A DNA stretch of 64,000 bases, taken from Veillonella sp. T11011-6. GTDB taxonomy: Bacteria > Bacillota > Negativicutes > Veillonellales > Veillonellaceae. The position numbers and the translations under genes are program-made. Positions 9,703 through 18,488 of the stretch are shown one piece after another; the first letter of the stretch is position 1, and every line of letters starts with the position of its first letter. Location of the stretch: the NCBI RefSeq assembly GCF_002959755.1, contig NZ_PPCW01000001.1, positions 496,001 to 560,000 of the forward strand, given 5' to 3'. Under the pieces are notes generated by a model. It worked only from the letters and a program-made list of their open reading frames with translations. It was not told where the DNA came from and ran no database searches.

Positions 9703-9831
9703 CTTACAAGTTATAGTTTATTTTATACAATATCTGTATAAATCTTTTATGTGTTAAATTTGTATTTTATATTTGTATCTGTATTTATATCTGTACTTAT
9801 ATTTTATATTTATTATATATTAACTTGTAAG
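9703..9831. repeat. AT-rich island bracketed by an 11-bp inverted repeat
   Basis: Perfect inverted repeat CTTACAAGTTA (9703-9713) and TAACTTGTAAG (9821-9831) enclosing about 107 bases of near-pure A/T. The inside holds degenerate iterations of TATTTGTATCTGTA. No open reading frame is present. It sits in the leader of the NUDIX gene. It could form a large hairpin or be a relic miniature element. The role is unknown. Confidence 0.6.
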
Positions 9832-9900
9832 CATAATCTGTTGTTTCTAAAATGTACGATATAGCGAATAGAAAATCTTATAATTAAAAATAGTATAGAC

Positions 9901-9936
9901 AAAAAAGTGATGAGATTTTTATCTCATCACTTTTTT
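9901..9936 (-). terminator. tyrS terminator
   Basis: Perfect 16-bp stem (9901-9916 with 9921-9936) and a TTTT loop. The minus strand ends in a T6 run. It lies right after the tyrS stop codon. Confidence 0.92.
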
Positions 9937-9939
9937 ATA

Positions 9940-11148
9940 TTAGTTAAATTTAATTTTTACAAATTTACGTTTACCAACTTGAACGATCATGCCGTCTTCA
10001 AGGGTAAGGTTTTCTTCTGTATATTTTTCACCATTGACTTTGAAAGCACCAGCTTTAATGGATCGACGTGCTTCACCATTAGAAGCAGTCAAACCAGCAT
10101 CTGTACAGAATTGTGGTACAAAGATTGGTTCTGTTGGCGCATCCATAGCGTATTCAGGAATATCTGTAGGCAATGCGCGTTGTTGGAATACACGTTTGAA
10201 TTCCTCTTCTGCCTCAAGAGCAGCCTCTTCACCATGGTACAAACGAACGATGGTACGAGCTAATTGCATTTTAGCGTCACGTGGATGTAATTCACCACTT
10301 TCAAGACGTTTTTCCATGTCCTCTTGTTCTTCAATTGGCATATCTGTAACGAGCATGAAGTAGCGCATCATCAATTCATCAGGAATAGACATTGCTTTAC
10401 CGTACATTTCTTTAGGTTCTTCGTCGATACCGATGTAGTTACCTAAAGATTTACTCATTTTTTGAACACCATCAAGGCCTTCAAGCAATGGCATTGTAAT
10501 AACAACTTGTGGTTCTTGACCTTCTAATTCTTGTAAATGACGACCCATTAACAAGTTGAAAGTCTGGTCTGTACCACCAAATTCAACGTCAGCATGTAAT
10601 GCTACAGAATCTTGACCTTGCATCAATGGATACATGAACTCATGAACACCGATTGCACGACCTTCTTTAAAGCGTTTATTGAAATCATCACGTTCCATCA
10701 TACGCGCTACAGTGTAAGAACTTGCCAAGCGTAAAACATCAGCAAAGTTCATGGATTCAAGCCATTCACTGTTGTCGCGAACGATAGTTTTTTCAGGATC
10801 CAACACTTTAAAGATTTGTGTTTTATATGTTTCAGCATTTTTCAATACTTCTTCTTTTGTAAGTGGTGGACGAGTTGCGCTTTTACCAGTAGGATCACCA
10901 ATACGTGCTGTGAAACCACCGATAACAATCACTACTTGATGACCAAATTCTTGGAACAAACGTAATTTACGAAGTGGTACAGTATGACCCAAATGAATAT
11001 CTGGCGCTGTTGGGTCCAAACCTAGTTTTACAACTAACGGTTTATTTTCCTTAATGGATTTTTCTATTTTCTTTACAAGATCTTGTTCATTAATTAAATC
11101 TGCTACGCCGTGTTTAATTTGGCGTACTTGTTCTTGAGCACTAACCAT
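9940..11148 (-). CDS. tyrS: Tyrosyl-tRNA synthetase
   Basis: Charges tRNA-Tyr with tyrosine. It has 402 residues. Class I signatures are seen: HLGH at 52-55 and KMSKS in the second half. A C-terminal S4-like RNA-binding domain spans about 340-402 ([14 protein letters not shown]...[11 protein letters not shown]). KMSKS instead of KFGKT, together with [20 protein letters not shown], places it in the TyrZ-like subclass. ATG 11148 has GAGGAGG upstream. The leader is about 30 bases from a plausible promoter. No T-box fits there, unlike many Firmicute tyrS genes. Confidence 0.97.
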   Translation of the reverse strand: MVSAQEQVRQIKHGVADLINEQDLVKKIEKSIKENKPLVVKLGLDPTAPDIHLGHTVPLRKLRLFQEFGHQVVIVIGGFTARIGDPTGKSATRPPLTKEEVLKNAETYKTQIFKVLDPEKTIVRDNSEWLESMNFADVLRLASSYTVARMMERDDFNKRFKEGRAIGVHEFMYPLMQGQDSVALHADVEFGGTDQTFNLLMGRHLQELEGQEPQVVITMPLLEGLDGVQKMSKSLGNYIGIDEEPKEMYGKAMSIPDELMMRYFMLVTDMPIEEQEDMEKRLESGELHPRDAKMQLARTIVRLYHGEEAALEAEEEFKRVFQQRALPTDIPEYAMDAPTEPIFVPQFCTDAGLTASNGEARRSIKAGAFKVNGEKYTEENLTLEDGMIVQVGKRKFVKIKFN

Positions 11149-11177
11149 GATAATCCTCCTCGAAATACTATTGTTTT

Positions 11178-11206
11178 AGTATACCATTATCTAAAAACTT
11201 TCACAA
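11178..11206 (-). promoter_or_regulatory. Promoter of tyrS
   Basis: Minus-strand TTGTGA (11201-11206), 17 bases, TATACT (11178-11183), 30 bases before the ATG. The short leader excludes a T-box riboswitch. Confidence 0.6.
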
Positions 11207-11238
11207 TTATATATATAGTATTGGTTTTAAGCCATTTA

Positions 11239-11247
11239 TGATATAAT
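11239..11247 (+). promoter_or_regulatory. Extended -10 promoter of the PBP gene
   Basis: TGATATAAT, an extended -10 with perfect TATAAT at 11242-11247, about 64 bases upstream of the PBP start. No good -35 at 17 bases. Confidence 0.5.
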
Positions 11248-11310
11248 ATTTATAACTGCGTAATAGAATTTACGTTATATTTACTAACAAAAGAAAAAAG
11301 AGGTGACTCT

Positions 11311-13401
11311 ATGAGTAATAACTCAAATGCGAGAAGCAGCCGCCGTTCTAACGGTAGCGGCTCTACACCGAAGAAAACAAGTCCAAAGCGTCTATTTTGG
11401 ATTTGTGCCCTTCTCCTTATACTCATCGTAGCCGGAGGTGGCTGTGGTTTTATCAGTGCCACACTGTCTAACCTACCAGATGTATCCAATGTACGTCCTT
11501 CCGCATCGTCTCAAATTTACGATGTCCATGGTAATCTCATCACAACGGTTCATTCCACAGAGAATCGATTACCAGTACCTTTAAAAGATGTACCAAAGGA
11601 TTTACAAAATGCCTTTGTTGCTACTGAGGACTCTCGCTTCTACTCCCATCACGGTATCGACCCAGTTGGTATCTTGCGTGCTGTATGGGTTAACCTTGTT
11701 CATAGTGGCGTATCTGAAGGTGGTTCTACTATCACTCAACAGTTAGCGCGTAATGCATTCTTATCTCAAGACAGAACATTTAAACGTAAAATTTCTGAAG
11801 CATTACTAGCACTAAAAATTGAACAACATTACACTAAAGATGAAATCCTAGAAATGTACATGAACCAAATTTACTTTGGTCAAGGTGCATACGGTGTACA
11901 ATCTGCAGCTCATGTGTACTTTGGTAAGGATGCTAGCCAATTAACGCTTGCCCAAGCAGCGCTCATCGCTGGCTTACCACAAAGTCCTAACTACTACTCT
12001 CCATTCAATGATTTGGAAGCTAGTAAAAAACGTCAAGCCGTAGTTTTAGGCCAAATGGTTAAATACGGATACATTACACAAGAGCAAGCCGATGAAGCGC
12101 GTCAAGCAGATTTAGGCTTAGTGGCAAAACAAGAACAAACGCATGAAAAATCTAATGCGTCTTACTTCATTAACTATGTTATTGCACAAGTTTCTGAAAA
12201 ATATGGTGATGATGCAATCTATAAAGATGGTTTAAAAATTTATACTACTCTCGATATGGATGCACAAAATGCGGCTGTAGCAGCAATGCAAAACTTGCCT
12301 AACTACTACACTGATAGCAATGGTTTACATCAACCACAAGGTGCTATCGTAGCTATGAATCCTCATAATGGTTATATTATGGCTATGGTTGGTGGTCGTG
12401 GCGATGATGCATTTAACCGTGCTACACAAGCAGAACGTCAACCAGGTTCCACTATGAAACCATTTGTATATTTAGCAGCTATTCAATCTGGTAAAACTCC
12501 TGGTTCTATCGTAGATGACAGCCCTGTTACATTTGGTAGCTGGAGCCCTAAAAACTATGAAAACGACTTCGAAGGTAATATTACATACCGCTACGCATTA
12601 CAACATTCTCGTAACGTAGCTGCCGTAAAAGTTGCCGATGAAGTAGGTATGTCTAAGATTATTAAACTTGCTAAAGAAATGGGTATCACTACCCTTACAG
12701 ATCAAGATAACAACTTATCTACAGCACTCGGTGGTTTAACTCATGGTGTTACACCTCTTGAAATGGTACAAGCCTATGGTGTACTCGCTAATGGTGGTAT
12801 CAAGGTTCAACCTACAGCAATCGTTAAGATTGTAGACCGCAATGGTCAAGTGGTGGAAGAAAACTCCATTCAAGAAAAACGCGTTGTAGATGAAAAAGAT
12901 GCAGCTATCATCACTAGTATGCTAGAATCCGTTATTAATGGCGGTACTGGTGGTAATGCAGCAATCGGTCGTCCTGCAGCAGGTAAAACAGGTACAACAG
13001 ATGATTCCAAGGATGCTTGGTTCGTTGGTTATACACCTGATCTTGTAGCTGCCGTTTGGATTGGTGACGACTACGGTTCTGAAACATTACATGGCATTAC
13101 AGGTGGTACAACACCAGCCATTATGTGGGGTCAATTCATGGCAAATGCTCTTGCCAACACCCCTGCTTCTGACTTCTCTGTTCCTGCTAGCGCACAATCA
13201 GCTGTCTCTGAAGGTTATTACAACCCTGCAAAAGCACAGCCTAAAAAAGAAGCCGCTAAGGACGAAAAGGCAGATAAAAAAGACGATAAAGACAAGTCTA
13301 AGGATGAAGCTGTAAAAGATGACAGTGGCTCAAAAGATGATGCAACTGAACAGAAATCTAATTCATCCAAAAGTAAAAAGTCTAGTAAAAAAGATCGTTA
13401 A
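11311..13401 (+). CDS. Class A penicillin-binding protein (PBP1A type)
   Basis: Bifunctional peptidoglycan polymerase: GT51 glycosyltransferase plus DD-transpeptidase, anchored in the inner membrane and acting in the periplasm. It has 696 residues. A basic, Ser/Arg-rich cytoplasmic tail is followed by one membrane segment at about 30-52. GT51 motifs are ATEDSRFYSHHGIDPVGI and EGGSTITQQLARN. The transpeptidase has the Ser-xx-Lys motif STMK in PGSTMKPFVY, SRN in HSRNVAAVKV, and KTGTT. The final ~60 residues are a highly charged Lys/Asp/Ser tail of low complexity. ATG follows AAAGAGGTGA. It is a lone plus-strand gene with its own promoter and terminator. Confidence 0.96.
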   Translation: MSNNSNARSSRRSNGSGSTPKKTSPKRLFWICALLLILIVAGGGCGFISATLSNLPDVSNVRPSASSQIYDVHGNLITTVHSTENRLPVPLKDVPKDLQNAFVATEDSRFYSHHGIDPVGILRAVWVNLVHSGVSEGGSTITQQLARNAFLSQDRTFKRKISEALLALKIEQHYTKDEILEMYMNQIYFGQGAYGVQSAAHVYFGKDASQLTLAQAALIAGLPQSPNYYSPFNDLEASKKRQAVVLGQMVKYGYITQEQADEARQADLGLVAKQEQTHEKSNASYFINYVIAQVSEKYGDDAIYKDGLKIYTTLDMDAQNAAVAAMQNLPNYYTDSNGLHQPQGAIVAMNPHNGYIMAMVGGRGDDAFNRATQAERQPGSTMKPFVYLAAIQSGKTPGSIVDDSPVTFGSWSPKNYENDFEGNITYRYALQHSRNVAAVKVADEVGMSKIIKLAKEMGITTLTDQDNNLSTALGGLTHGVTPLEMVQAYGVLANGGIKVQPTAIVKIVDRNGQVVEENSIQEKRVVDEKDAAIITSMLESVINGGTGGNAAIGRPAAGKTGTTDDSKDAWFVGYTPDLVAAVWIGDDYGSETLHGITGGTTPAIMWGQFMANALANTPASDFSVPASAQSAVSEGYYNPAKAQPKKEAAKDEKADKKDDKDKSKDEAVKDDSGSKDDATEQKSNSSKSKKSSKKDR

Positions 13402-13412
13402 TCTCATACGCT

Positions 13413-13446
13413 AAAGGAGCGGAACATGTGTTCCGCTCCTTTCTTT
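13413..13446 (+). terminator. PBP gene terminator
   Basis: Stem AAAGGAGCGGAACA (13413-13426) pairs with 13429-13442, followed by TTTCTTTTA on plus. Confidence 0.9.
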
Positions 13447-13451
13447 TACGT

Positions 13452-13484
13452 AAAAAGGTAGTAAGTTCTAAGAACTTACTACCT
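13452..13484 (-). terminator. mutS2 operon terminator
   Basis: Stem AGGTAGTAAGTTCT (13456-13469) pairs with 13471-13484 and is followed by TTTTTA on the minus strand. It faces the PBP terminator, so the two convergent units are separately ended. Confidence 0.85.
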
Positions 13485-13584
13485 CTTCTATTTCTATATA
13501 TGTATATGGCTATACCCCATAACCAATTTGATATACGATAATAATTTACTGTATTATCTATAACTATATCACTATTGTGTAGCT

Positions 13585-15963
13585 TTATTTCAGAACTACA
13601 TTGGTAGCTCCTGCACCACCTTCATCATAGCCTGCCGTTTCAAAATGAGCTACATGCGGTAAGGTACGCAAATATTGATGTACACCTTCTCGTAATGCGC
13701 CAGTCCCCTTACCGTGAATAATGCGCACTTGATTAACACCACCAAGTAAAGCTTGGTCAATAAATCTACCAACAGAAACTGTCGCTTCATCTACCGTTTG
13801 TCCAAGAATATTGATTTCAGTACGAACCTCTTTTTGGCGTTGTACGGCAGAGCCACCCATACGTTTTCTAGTCTTAGGCATAGCTGCTTTTTGTTCCCGT
13901 TCAAGCTTATTTCCTTCTTCACGTGTAGTAGATTGTAATTCGCTAACCTTTACAGTAGCTGTTAGTCCATTAATATCTACATTCACACGATTGCCATTGA
14001 TAGCTAATACGGTACCTAATGAGCGTAAAGATGTAACATATACTGCTTGGCCTACCTTAATAGCATCTGCCGTCAAGGACTTACGATCATCATCTACTGG
14101 GGCTTCTGGTACATGTACATTAGAAATGCCCTTACGTGCAGCATTAATAGCAGATTGACGCTTATCCTTATTTGTTTCAGAGAATTGCGATTTCAATTGC
14201 TTAATAATCGCTTCCCCTTCGACGCGCAAGCTACGTTTCATAGATTCTGCATCAGCTTGAGCTTTGGCTAAGATTTGTTTACGCTTTTCGTTAAACTGTT
14301 TCTTTTCCTTCTCTAATTGACCACGCATGCGACGTGTTTCATCAAGCTCTTTCTTTAACGCTCTTTCCCGTTCAGATGCCTTACGAAGTTGCTCATTCAA
14401 ATCTGAAAGAACTTCTTCCATTTCATGGCTACCAAATTGAGATTTATACTCTGCCGCGCGCGTTACGATATCTTTTGGTAAACCTAAGCGGGCCGCAATA
14501 CTCAATGCATGGCTACTACCTGCTACACCAATATGAAGTCGATACGTTGGCTTTAAGGTACGCTCATCAAATTCTACATGGCCGTTTTCGATTCCTTCTG
14601 TATGGTATGCATAGTTTTTAAGCTCATTATAATGGGTACTTACCATCATAAGGGCACCTTTTTTACGGAAGAATTCAAGGATAGATACAGCTAAAGCACT
14701 ACCTTCCTCTGGATCTGTACCAGATCCAAGCTCATCCAGCAATACCAAGTCATTTGGGCCACAATGTTTAATAATGGAAATAACTTGTGTCATATGAGCA
14801 GAGAACGTACTAAGGCTAGCCTCAATACTTTGTTCATCCCCAATATCGGCAAAGATATTTTGGAATATAGGCAATATTGAGCCGTGGTCTGCAGGGATAA
14901 ATAGACCACATTGGTTCATTAAACTCAATAACCCTAATGTTTTAAGGGAGACTGTTTTACCGCCTGTATTAGAACCAGTAATCAATAAAATACGGTACGA
15001 TGTACCTAATTGAATATTTGTAGGCACTACCACATTCGGTGGGATTAATGGGTGCCGAGCTCTCATGAGATTGACAGTTCTATCAGTACTCAAGATGGCC
15101 GGTACACCCTTATAAGAAATAGCAAGGCTCGCCTTACCATATACAAATTCGATATGGGATACCTTTTCACAAGCATCCATCAAATCATTACTATGTTGTT
15201 TTACAAGGGCTGATAACTCACGGTAAATACGCAATACCTCTTGCTCTTCACCAATCAACGCCTCTTGTAATTCATTATTTAGATTCACCAAGCGCATCGG
15301 TTCAATATATAAGGTTTGACCCGTTGCAGAACGGTCGTGAATAAGACCATCAAAGTATTGGCGATACTCCTGTTTTACAGGGATTACGTAGCGATTATTA
15401 CGCTGCGTAATAATCGCTTCTTGGAAATACTTTTGATTATCCTTGTCGTGCAAGATAGCTTGAATGTCATTTTTAATCTTTTCACGAGTTTTAATAATCG
15501 TATTTCTAAGGCTCGCTAATTTAGGAGATGCTGTATCAAGCAATTCCCCTTTTTCATCAAAAACGCGTTTAAAACGGTTTTCAATGCGATCTGTATTCGG
15601 CATATCCTGTACCCATAGGGATAGCAATGGATATTCCATATATTTTGTTCTAAAGAACTTTGTCATCCGCTTATAAGCACCAATGGTCAAGTAAATATCC
15701 CACAATGCTTCACGAGTAAGGACAAAGTCTTTGCGACTCTTCTTACAGGACTCACGAATATCTCGTGTACCGCCTAACGGTTGTTCTACCTCAGTTTGCA
15801 AAGACCGCATTGCCTCTGCCGTTTCATCAAGGTTCTCTTGAATAGCTTTTGCATCTGTCATAGGTTCGATGTGCATGGCTAATTCTTTAGCAATGGTAGA
15901 ACTACAATGTTGTTGTAATTGTTCTTTTATATGGTGAAAGTCTAATACATCTTCGTAAAACAA
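13585..15963 (-). CDS. mutS2: Endonuclease MutS2
   Basis: MutS-family ATPase with a nuclease domain, linked to suppression of homologous recombination and to rescue of collided ribosomes. I start it at TTG 15963, which has AGAGGTAG five bases upstream. That gives 792 residues and the usual LFYEDVLDFHHIKEQL-like N-terminus. The longer frame to ATG 16023 would overlap the upstream U32 gene by 47 bases and add non-conserved sequence. Core and lever domains fill about 1-300. Walker A is ITGSNTGGKTVSLKT, Walker B is VLLDELGSGTDPEEG, a long coiled coil follows, and the C-terminal Smr nuclease domain has the IHGKGTGALR motif. It is in an operon behind the U32 gene. Confidence 0.95.
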   Translation of the reverse strand: MFYEDVLDFHHIKEQLQQHCSSTIAKELAMHIEPMTDAKAIQENLDETAEAMRSLQTEVEQPLGGTRDIRESCKKSRKDFVLTREALWDIYLTIGAYKRMTKFFRTKYMEYPLLSLWVQDMPNTDRIENRFKRVFDEKGELLDTASPKLASLRNTIIKTREKIKNDIQAILHDKDNQKYFQEAIITQRNNRYVIPVKQEYRQYFDGLIHDRSATGQTLYIEPMRLVNLNNELQEALIGEEQEVLRIYRELSALVKQHSNDLMDACEKVSHIEFVYGKASLAISYKGVPAILSTDRTVNLMRARHPLIPPNVVVPTNIQLGTSYRILLITGSNTGGKTVSLKTLGLLSLMNQCGLFIPADHGSILPIFQNIFADIGDEQSIEASLSTFSAHMTQVISIIKHCGPNDLVLLDELGSGTDPEEGSALAVSILEFFRKKGALMMVSTHYNELKNYAYHTEGIENGHVEFDERTLKPTYRLHIGVAGSSHALSIAARLGLPKDIVTRAAEYKSQFGSHEMEEVLSDLNEQLRKASERERALKKELDETRRMRGQLEKEKKQFNEKRKQILAKAQADAESMKRSLRVEGEAIIKQLKSQFSETNKDKRQSAINAARKGISNVHVPEAPVDDDRKSLTADAIKVGQAVYVTSLRSLGTVLAINGNRVNVDINGLTATVKVSELQSTTREEGNKLEREQKAAMPKTRKRMGGSAVQRQKEVRTEINILGQTVDEATVSVGRFIDQALLGGVNQVRIIHGKGTGALREGVHQYLRTLPHVAHFETAGYDEGGAGATNVVLK

Positions 15964-15976
15964 TGTACTACCTCTT

Positions 15977-18400
15977 TTATAAAATACCTCTAAAATAGTG
16001 GCCCCTTGTAATAGGTGTATCATCTTTACCTACACTCTTAGGCGGAGCCTCTTTTGTTCCATTTTGAATGGATACATAATCTGCTACGATAGTACGCAAA
16101 CGATGTGGCGCCATATGTCGACCATCGATGCGCAATATATGTAGCCCTTTTCGATGTAACTCAGGTACATAGGCACGCATATCCATTTCATGACTATTCA
16201 TGATGTGCATGCGGCAATAAGGATCGGTACGAAGTGGGAACACTTCCCCTTTACGGTCCTTCAATGCATAGTCTTCGCTTACACATGGCATAGGACAGTT
16301 TTCCTTTTTACCAGTGCCCACAAAGCTTGCGATGGCACAGTATTCGGAAATCATCATTTCCGTATACCCATGTACCATAATTTCTAATGGCAATTTAGTA
16401 GATTTTTGCAAGTTAACTAGTTGCGTCAATGTTAACTCTAAGGATGGTGCTATGCTACTCATATTAAAGTCTTGCCATACTTGTAGTGCTGATCCATTAA
16501 ATATATTAAGCCCTGTATCAGCCTCAATAGCACCTGTATACCCTAAATCACGAAGCCATAATAACGCTTGTGGCACGTGAATAGAAATGCTATCTGGTTT
16601 AGCCTCAACTATGGCCTTAAGAGTATTCATGTACACCTCAACTTCATCGTCTTTCACAACTCGAGGCGTAGCAAATACACAAAGCACATTATGATCTTTA
16701 CAAAGAGTAGCTACCTTTTCGTAAATACTAAGTTCATAAGGCTTGCGTTGTAAACGGTCACCACCGAAGATAATCTTCTTAGCACCACCTTCAATAGCAG
16801 CTTTCTCAGCCTCTAATTCATCAACGCGAACACTCACCATAGGCTCTGTATACTGAATCGTATCCTTAGCTACTAAGGATGACATATCTTGAGGTTCTAC
16901 GGCAAGTTCTGCCCAAGCTTTTTCATGATCTGTAATTAACAGAGTTTCTAAAGCCTCTACTGCATCGCGACGCAATGCATTCAAAACACTAGCAGGCCAC
17001 ATATATGGACCTTCTGGAATAGACATAGAAGCTAGAGTAAACAATGTATTACCTAATCTACCTACTTGGTCTGTAACCTTCTCTAAGGTAGTCGGTTTAT
17101 TATTAGCATAAACTGGTTCAAATTCATTAGATACTGTCACAGTACGACCATCATTTAAGACAAAGGTAAGCTCTGTACAAGGCTTTTCTCGGTCTGTATT
17201 AATAGATAGGTATCCATGTACCTCTAATTTAGCACTGAAATCTTGTAAACCTCTCTGCTTTTGAGCTTTAGGTGGTGATGCAAGGAATACTTGTCCTGCC
17301 GCAAAGCCTTCATCAGGTTTACCTACAAAATGCTTCTCATCAACAATAGACCAATTTTGATCAATTTGGTAGTACGTAATACTACCAGAAGATTGCATAA
17401 CTTTTAAGAGTGATCCTTTTTCAATCGGTTCCGTTAAATATAAATGAACTTGTCCTTTTTTTACCTCTGCCTTGCCTATTGGTTTCCCCTGATTATTTGG
17501 AGCCACCACGGTCATCATGGATTTCCCTACATGATCTGTTAAGTAATCCGTAGAGAAGCCACGGTTAAAGCCTGCAGCCAATGCCTTCGCATCAGCAGCA
17601 TCCATATGAGCCGTATCTAAAATATGACGATAGGTCCCAATAACTTGACGCACATAGGAAACCTTTTTCATACGTCCTTCGACTTTAAAGGACGTAACAC
17701 CGGCCGCCACGAGCTCATTCATATGTTCACTATAGTTAAGATCCTTTGGACTTAATAGATAGGCTTCGTGTTTGGGCAACAAGCTAGTACCTGAAGAATC
17801 CAACAATTCATAAGGCAAACGGCAAGGTTGTGCACAAGCACCACGGTTACCACTACGACCGCCGATGAAGGAACTCATTAAGCATTGACCAGAATAGCAT
17901 ACGCATAAGGCGCCATGTACAAAGACTTCGATTTCAGCTGTACAGTTTTTACAAATATGTTCGATTTCAGCTAGGCTCAATTCACGAGCTAATACAACTC
18001 GCGTAAAGCCGAGGCTTTCATAAAAACGAACCGCATCTAGCGTTGCCGCCGTCATTTGTGTACTACCATGCAAATGTAATTTAGGAGCTACGCGCTGCGC
18101 CAATTTTGCAACAGCTAAATCTTGAACGATAATGGCATCAACACCAATACGCTCTAAATCTTTTAAATATTCTTCAAGAGCAGATAATTCAGAATCGCCT
18201 ATGAGAATATTTACAGTTACATATACGGACACATCTAGAATATGGGCTAATCGAATAGCCTCCGCTAGTTCTTCAATGCCAAAGTTTGCTGCATGAGCAC
18301 GGGCATTAAAGCCTTTACCACCGAGGTAAATCGCATCTGCTCCAGATTCTAAGGCAGCTATAAAGTTTTCCATCGTACCGGCAGGAGCCAATAATTCCAT
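15977..18400 (-). CDS. U32 family peptidase / RlhA-like rRNA hydroxylation protein (U32 + DUF3656)
   Basis: It has 807 residues: an N-terminal U32 TIM-barrel-like domain (about 1-330), a DUF3656-like middle, and a second U32-like C-terminal part. The U32 signature with its Cys cluster is seen around CVCYSGQCLMSSFIGG followed by CAQPC. Another Cys pair is in KENCPMPC. Proteins of this architecture (RlhA in E. coli) take part in hydroxylation of a 23S rRNA cytidine and probably carry an iron-sulfur cluster. The peptidase label is historical. The exact function here is inferred from family only. ATG 18400 is preceded by AAAGGATT. An in-frame TTG two codons earlier is less likely. mutS2 follows after 13 bases. 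Confidence 0.88.
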   Translation of the reverse strand: MELLAPAGTMENFIAALESGADAIYLGGKGFNARAHAANFGIEELAEAIRLAHILDVSVYVTVNILIGDSELSALEEYLKDLERIGVDAIIVQDLAVAKLAQRVAPKLHLHGSTQMTAATLDAVRFYESLGFTRVVLARELSLAEIEHICKNCTAEIEVFVHGALCVCYSGQCLMSSFIGGRSGNRGACAQPCRLPYELLDSSGTSLLPKHEAYLLSPKDLNYSEHMNELVAAGVTSFKVEGRMKKVSYVRQVIGTYRHILDTAHMDAADAKALAAGFNRGFSTDYLTDHVGKSMMTVVAPNNQGKPIGKAEVKKGQVHLYLTEPIEKGSLLKVMQSSGSITYYQIDQNWSIVDEKHFVGKPDEGFAAGQVFLASPPKAQKQRGLQDFSAKLEVHGYLSINTDREKPCTELTFVLNDGRTVTVSNEFEPVYANNKPTTLEKVTDQVGRLGNTLFTLASMSIPEGPYMWPASVLNALRRDAVEALETLLITDHEKAWAELAVEPQDMSSLVAKDTIQYTEPMVSVRVDELEAEKAAIEGGAKKIIFGGDRLQRKPYELSIYEKVATLCKDHNVLCVFATPRVVKDDEVEVYMNTLKAIVEAKPDSISIHVPQALLWLRDLGYTGAIEADTGLNIFNGSALQVWQDFNMSSIAPSLELTLTQLVNLQKSTKLPLEIMVHGYTEMMISEYCAIASFVGTGKKENCPMPCVSEDYALKDRKGEVFPLRTDPYCRMHIMNSHEMDMRAYVPELHRKGLHILRIDGRHMAPHRLRTIVADYVSIQNGTKEAPPKSVGKDDTPITRGHYFRGIL

Positions 18401-18443
18401 GGACAATCCTTTCTACCTAACTAAAGGTATAACTATAGTACTA

Positions 18444-18471
18444 AAAGGGTTTACCATACGGTAAACCCTTT
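18444..18471 (-). terminator. pheST terminator
   Basis: Stem AAAGGGTTTACC (18444-18455) with 18460-18471, then TTTTAG on minus. It lies just after the pheT stop. Confidence 0.85.
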
Positions 18472-18488
18472 CAATATACTGCTTACAA

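Noticed and set aside
11149-11310. Possible T-box riboswitch upstream of tyrS
   Set aside because: A promoter-like pair sits only about 30 bases from the ATG. There is no room for stem I or an antiterminator, and no TGGNACCGCG-like T-box sequence was found.
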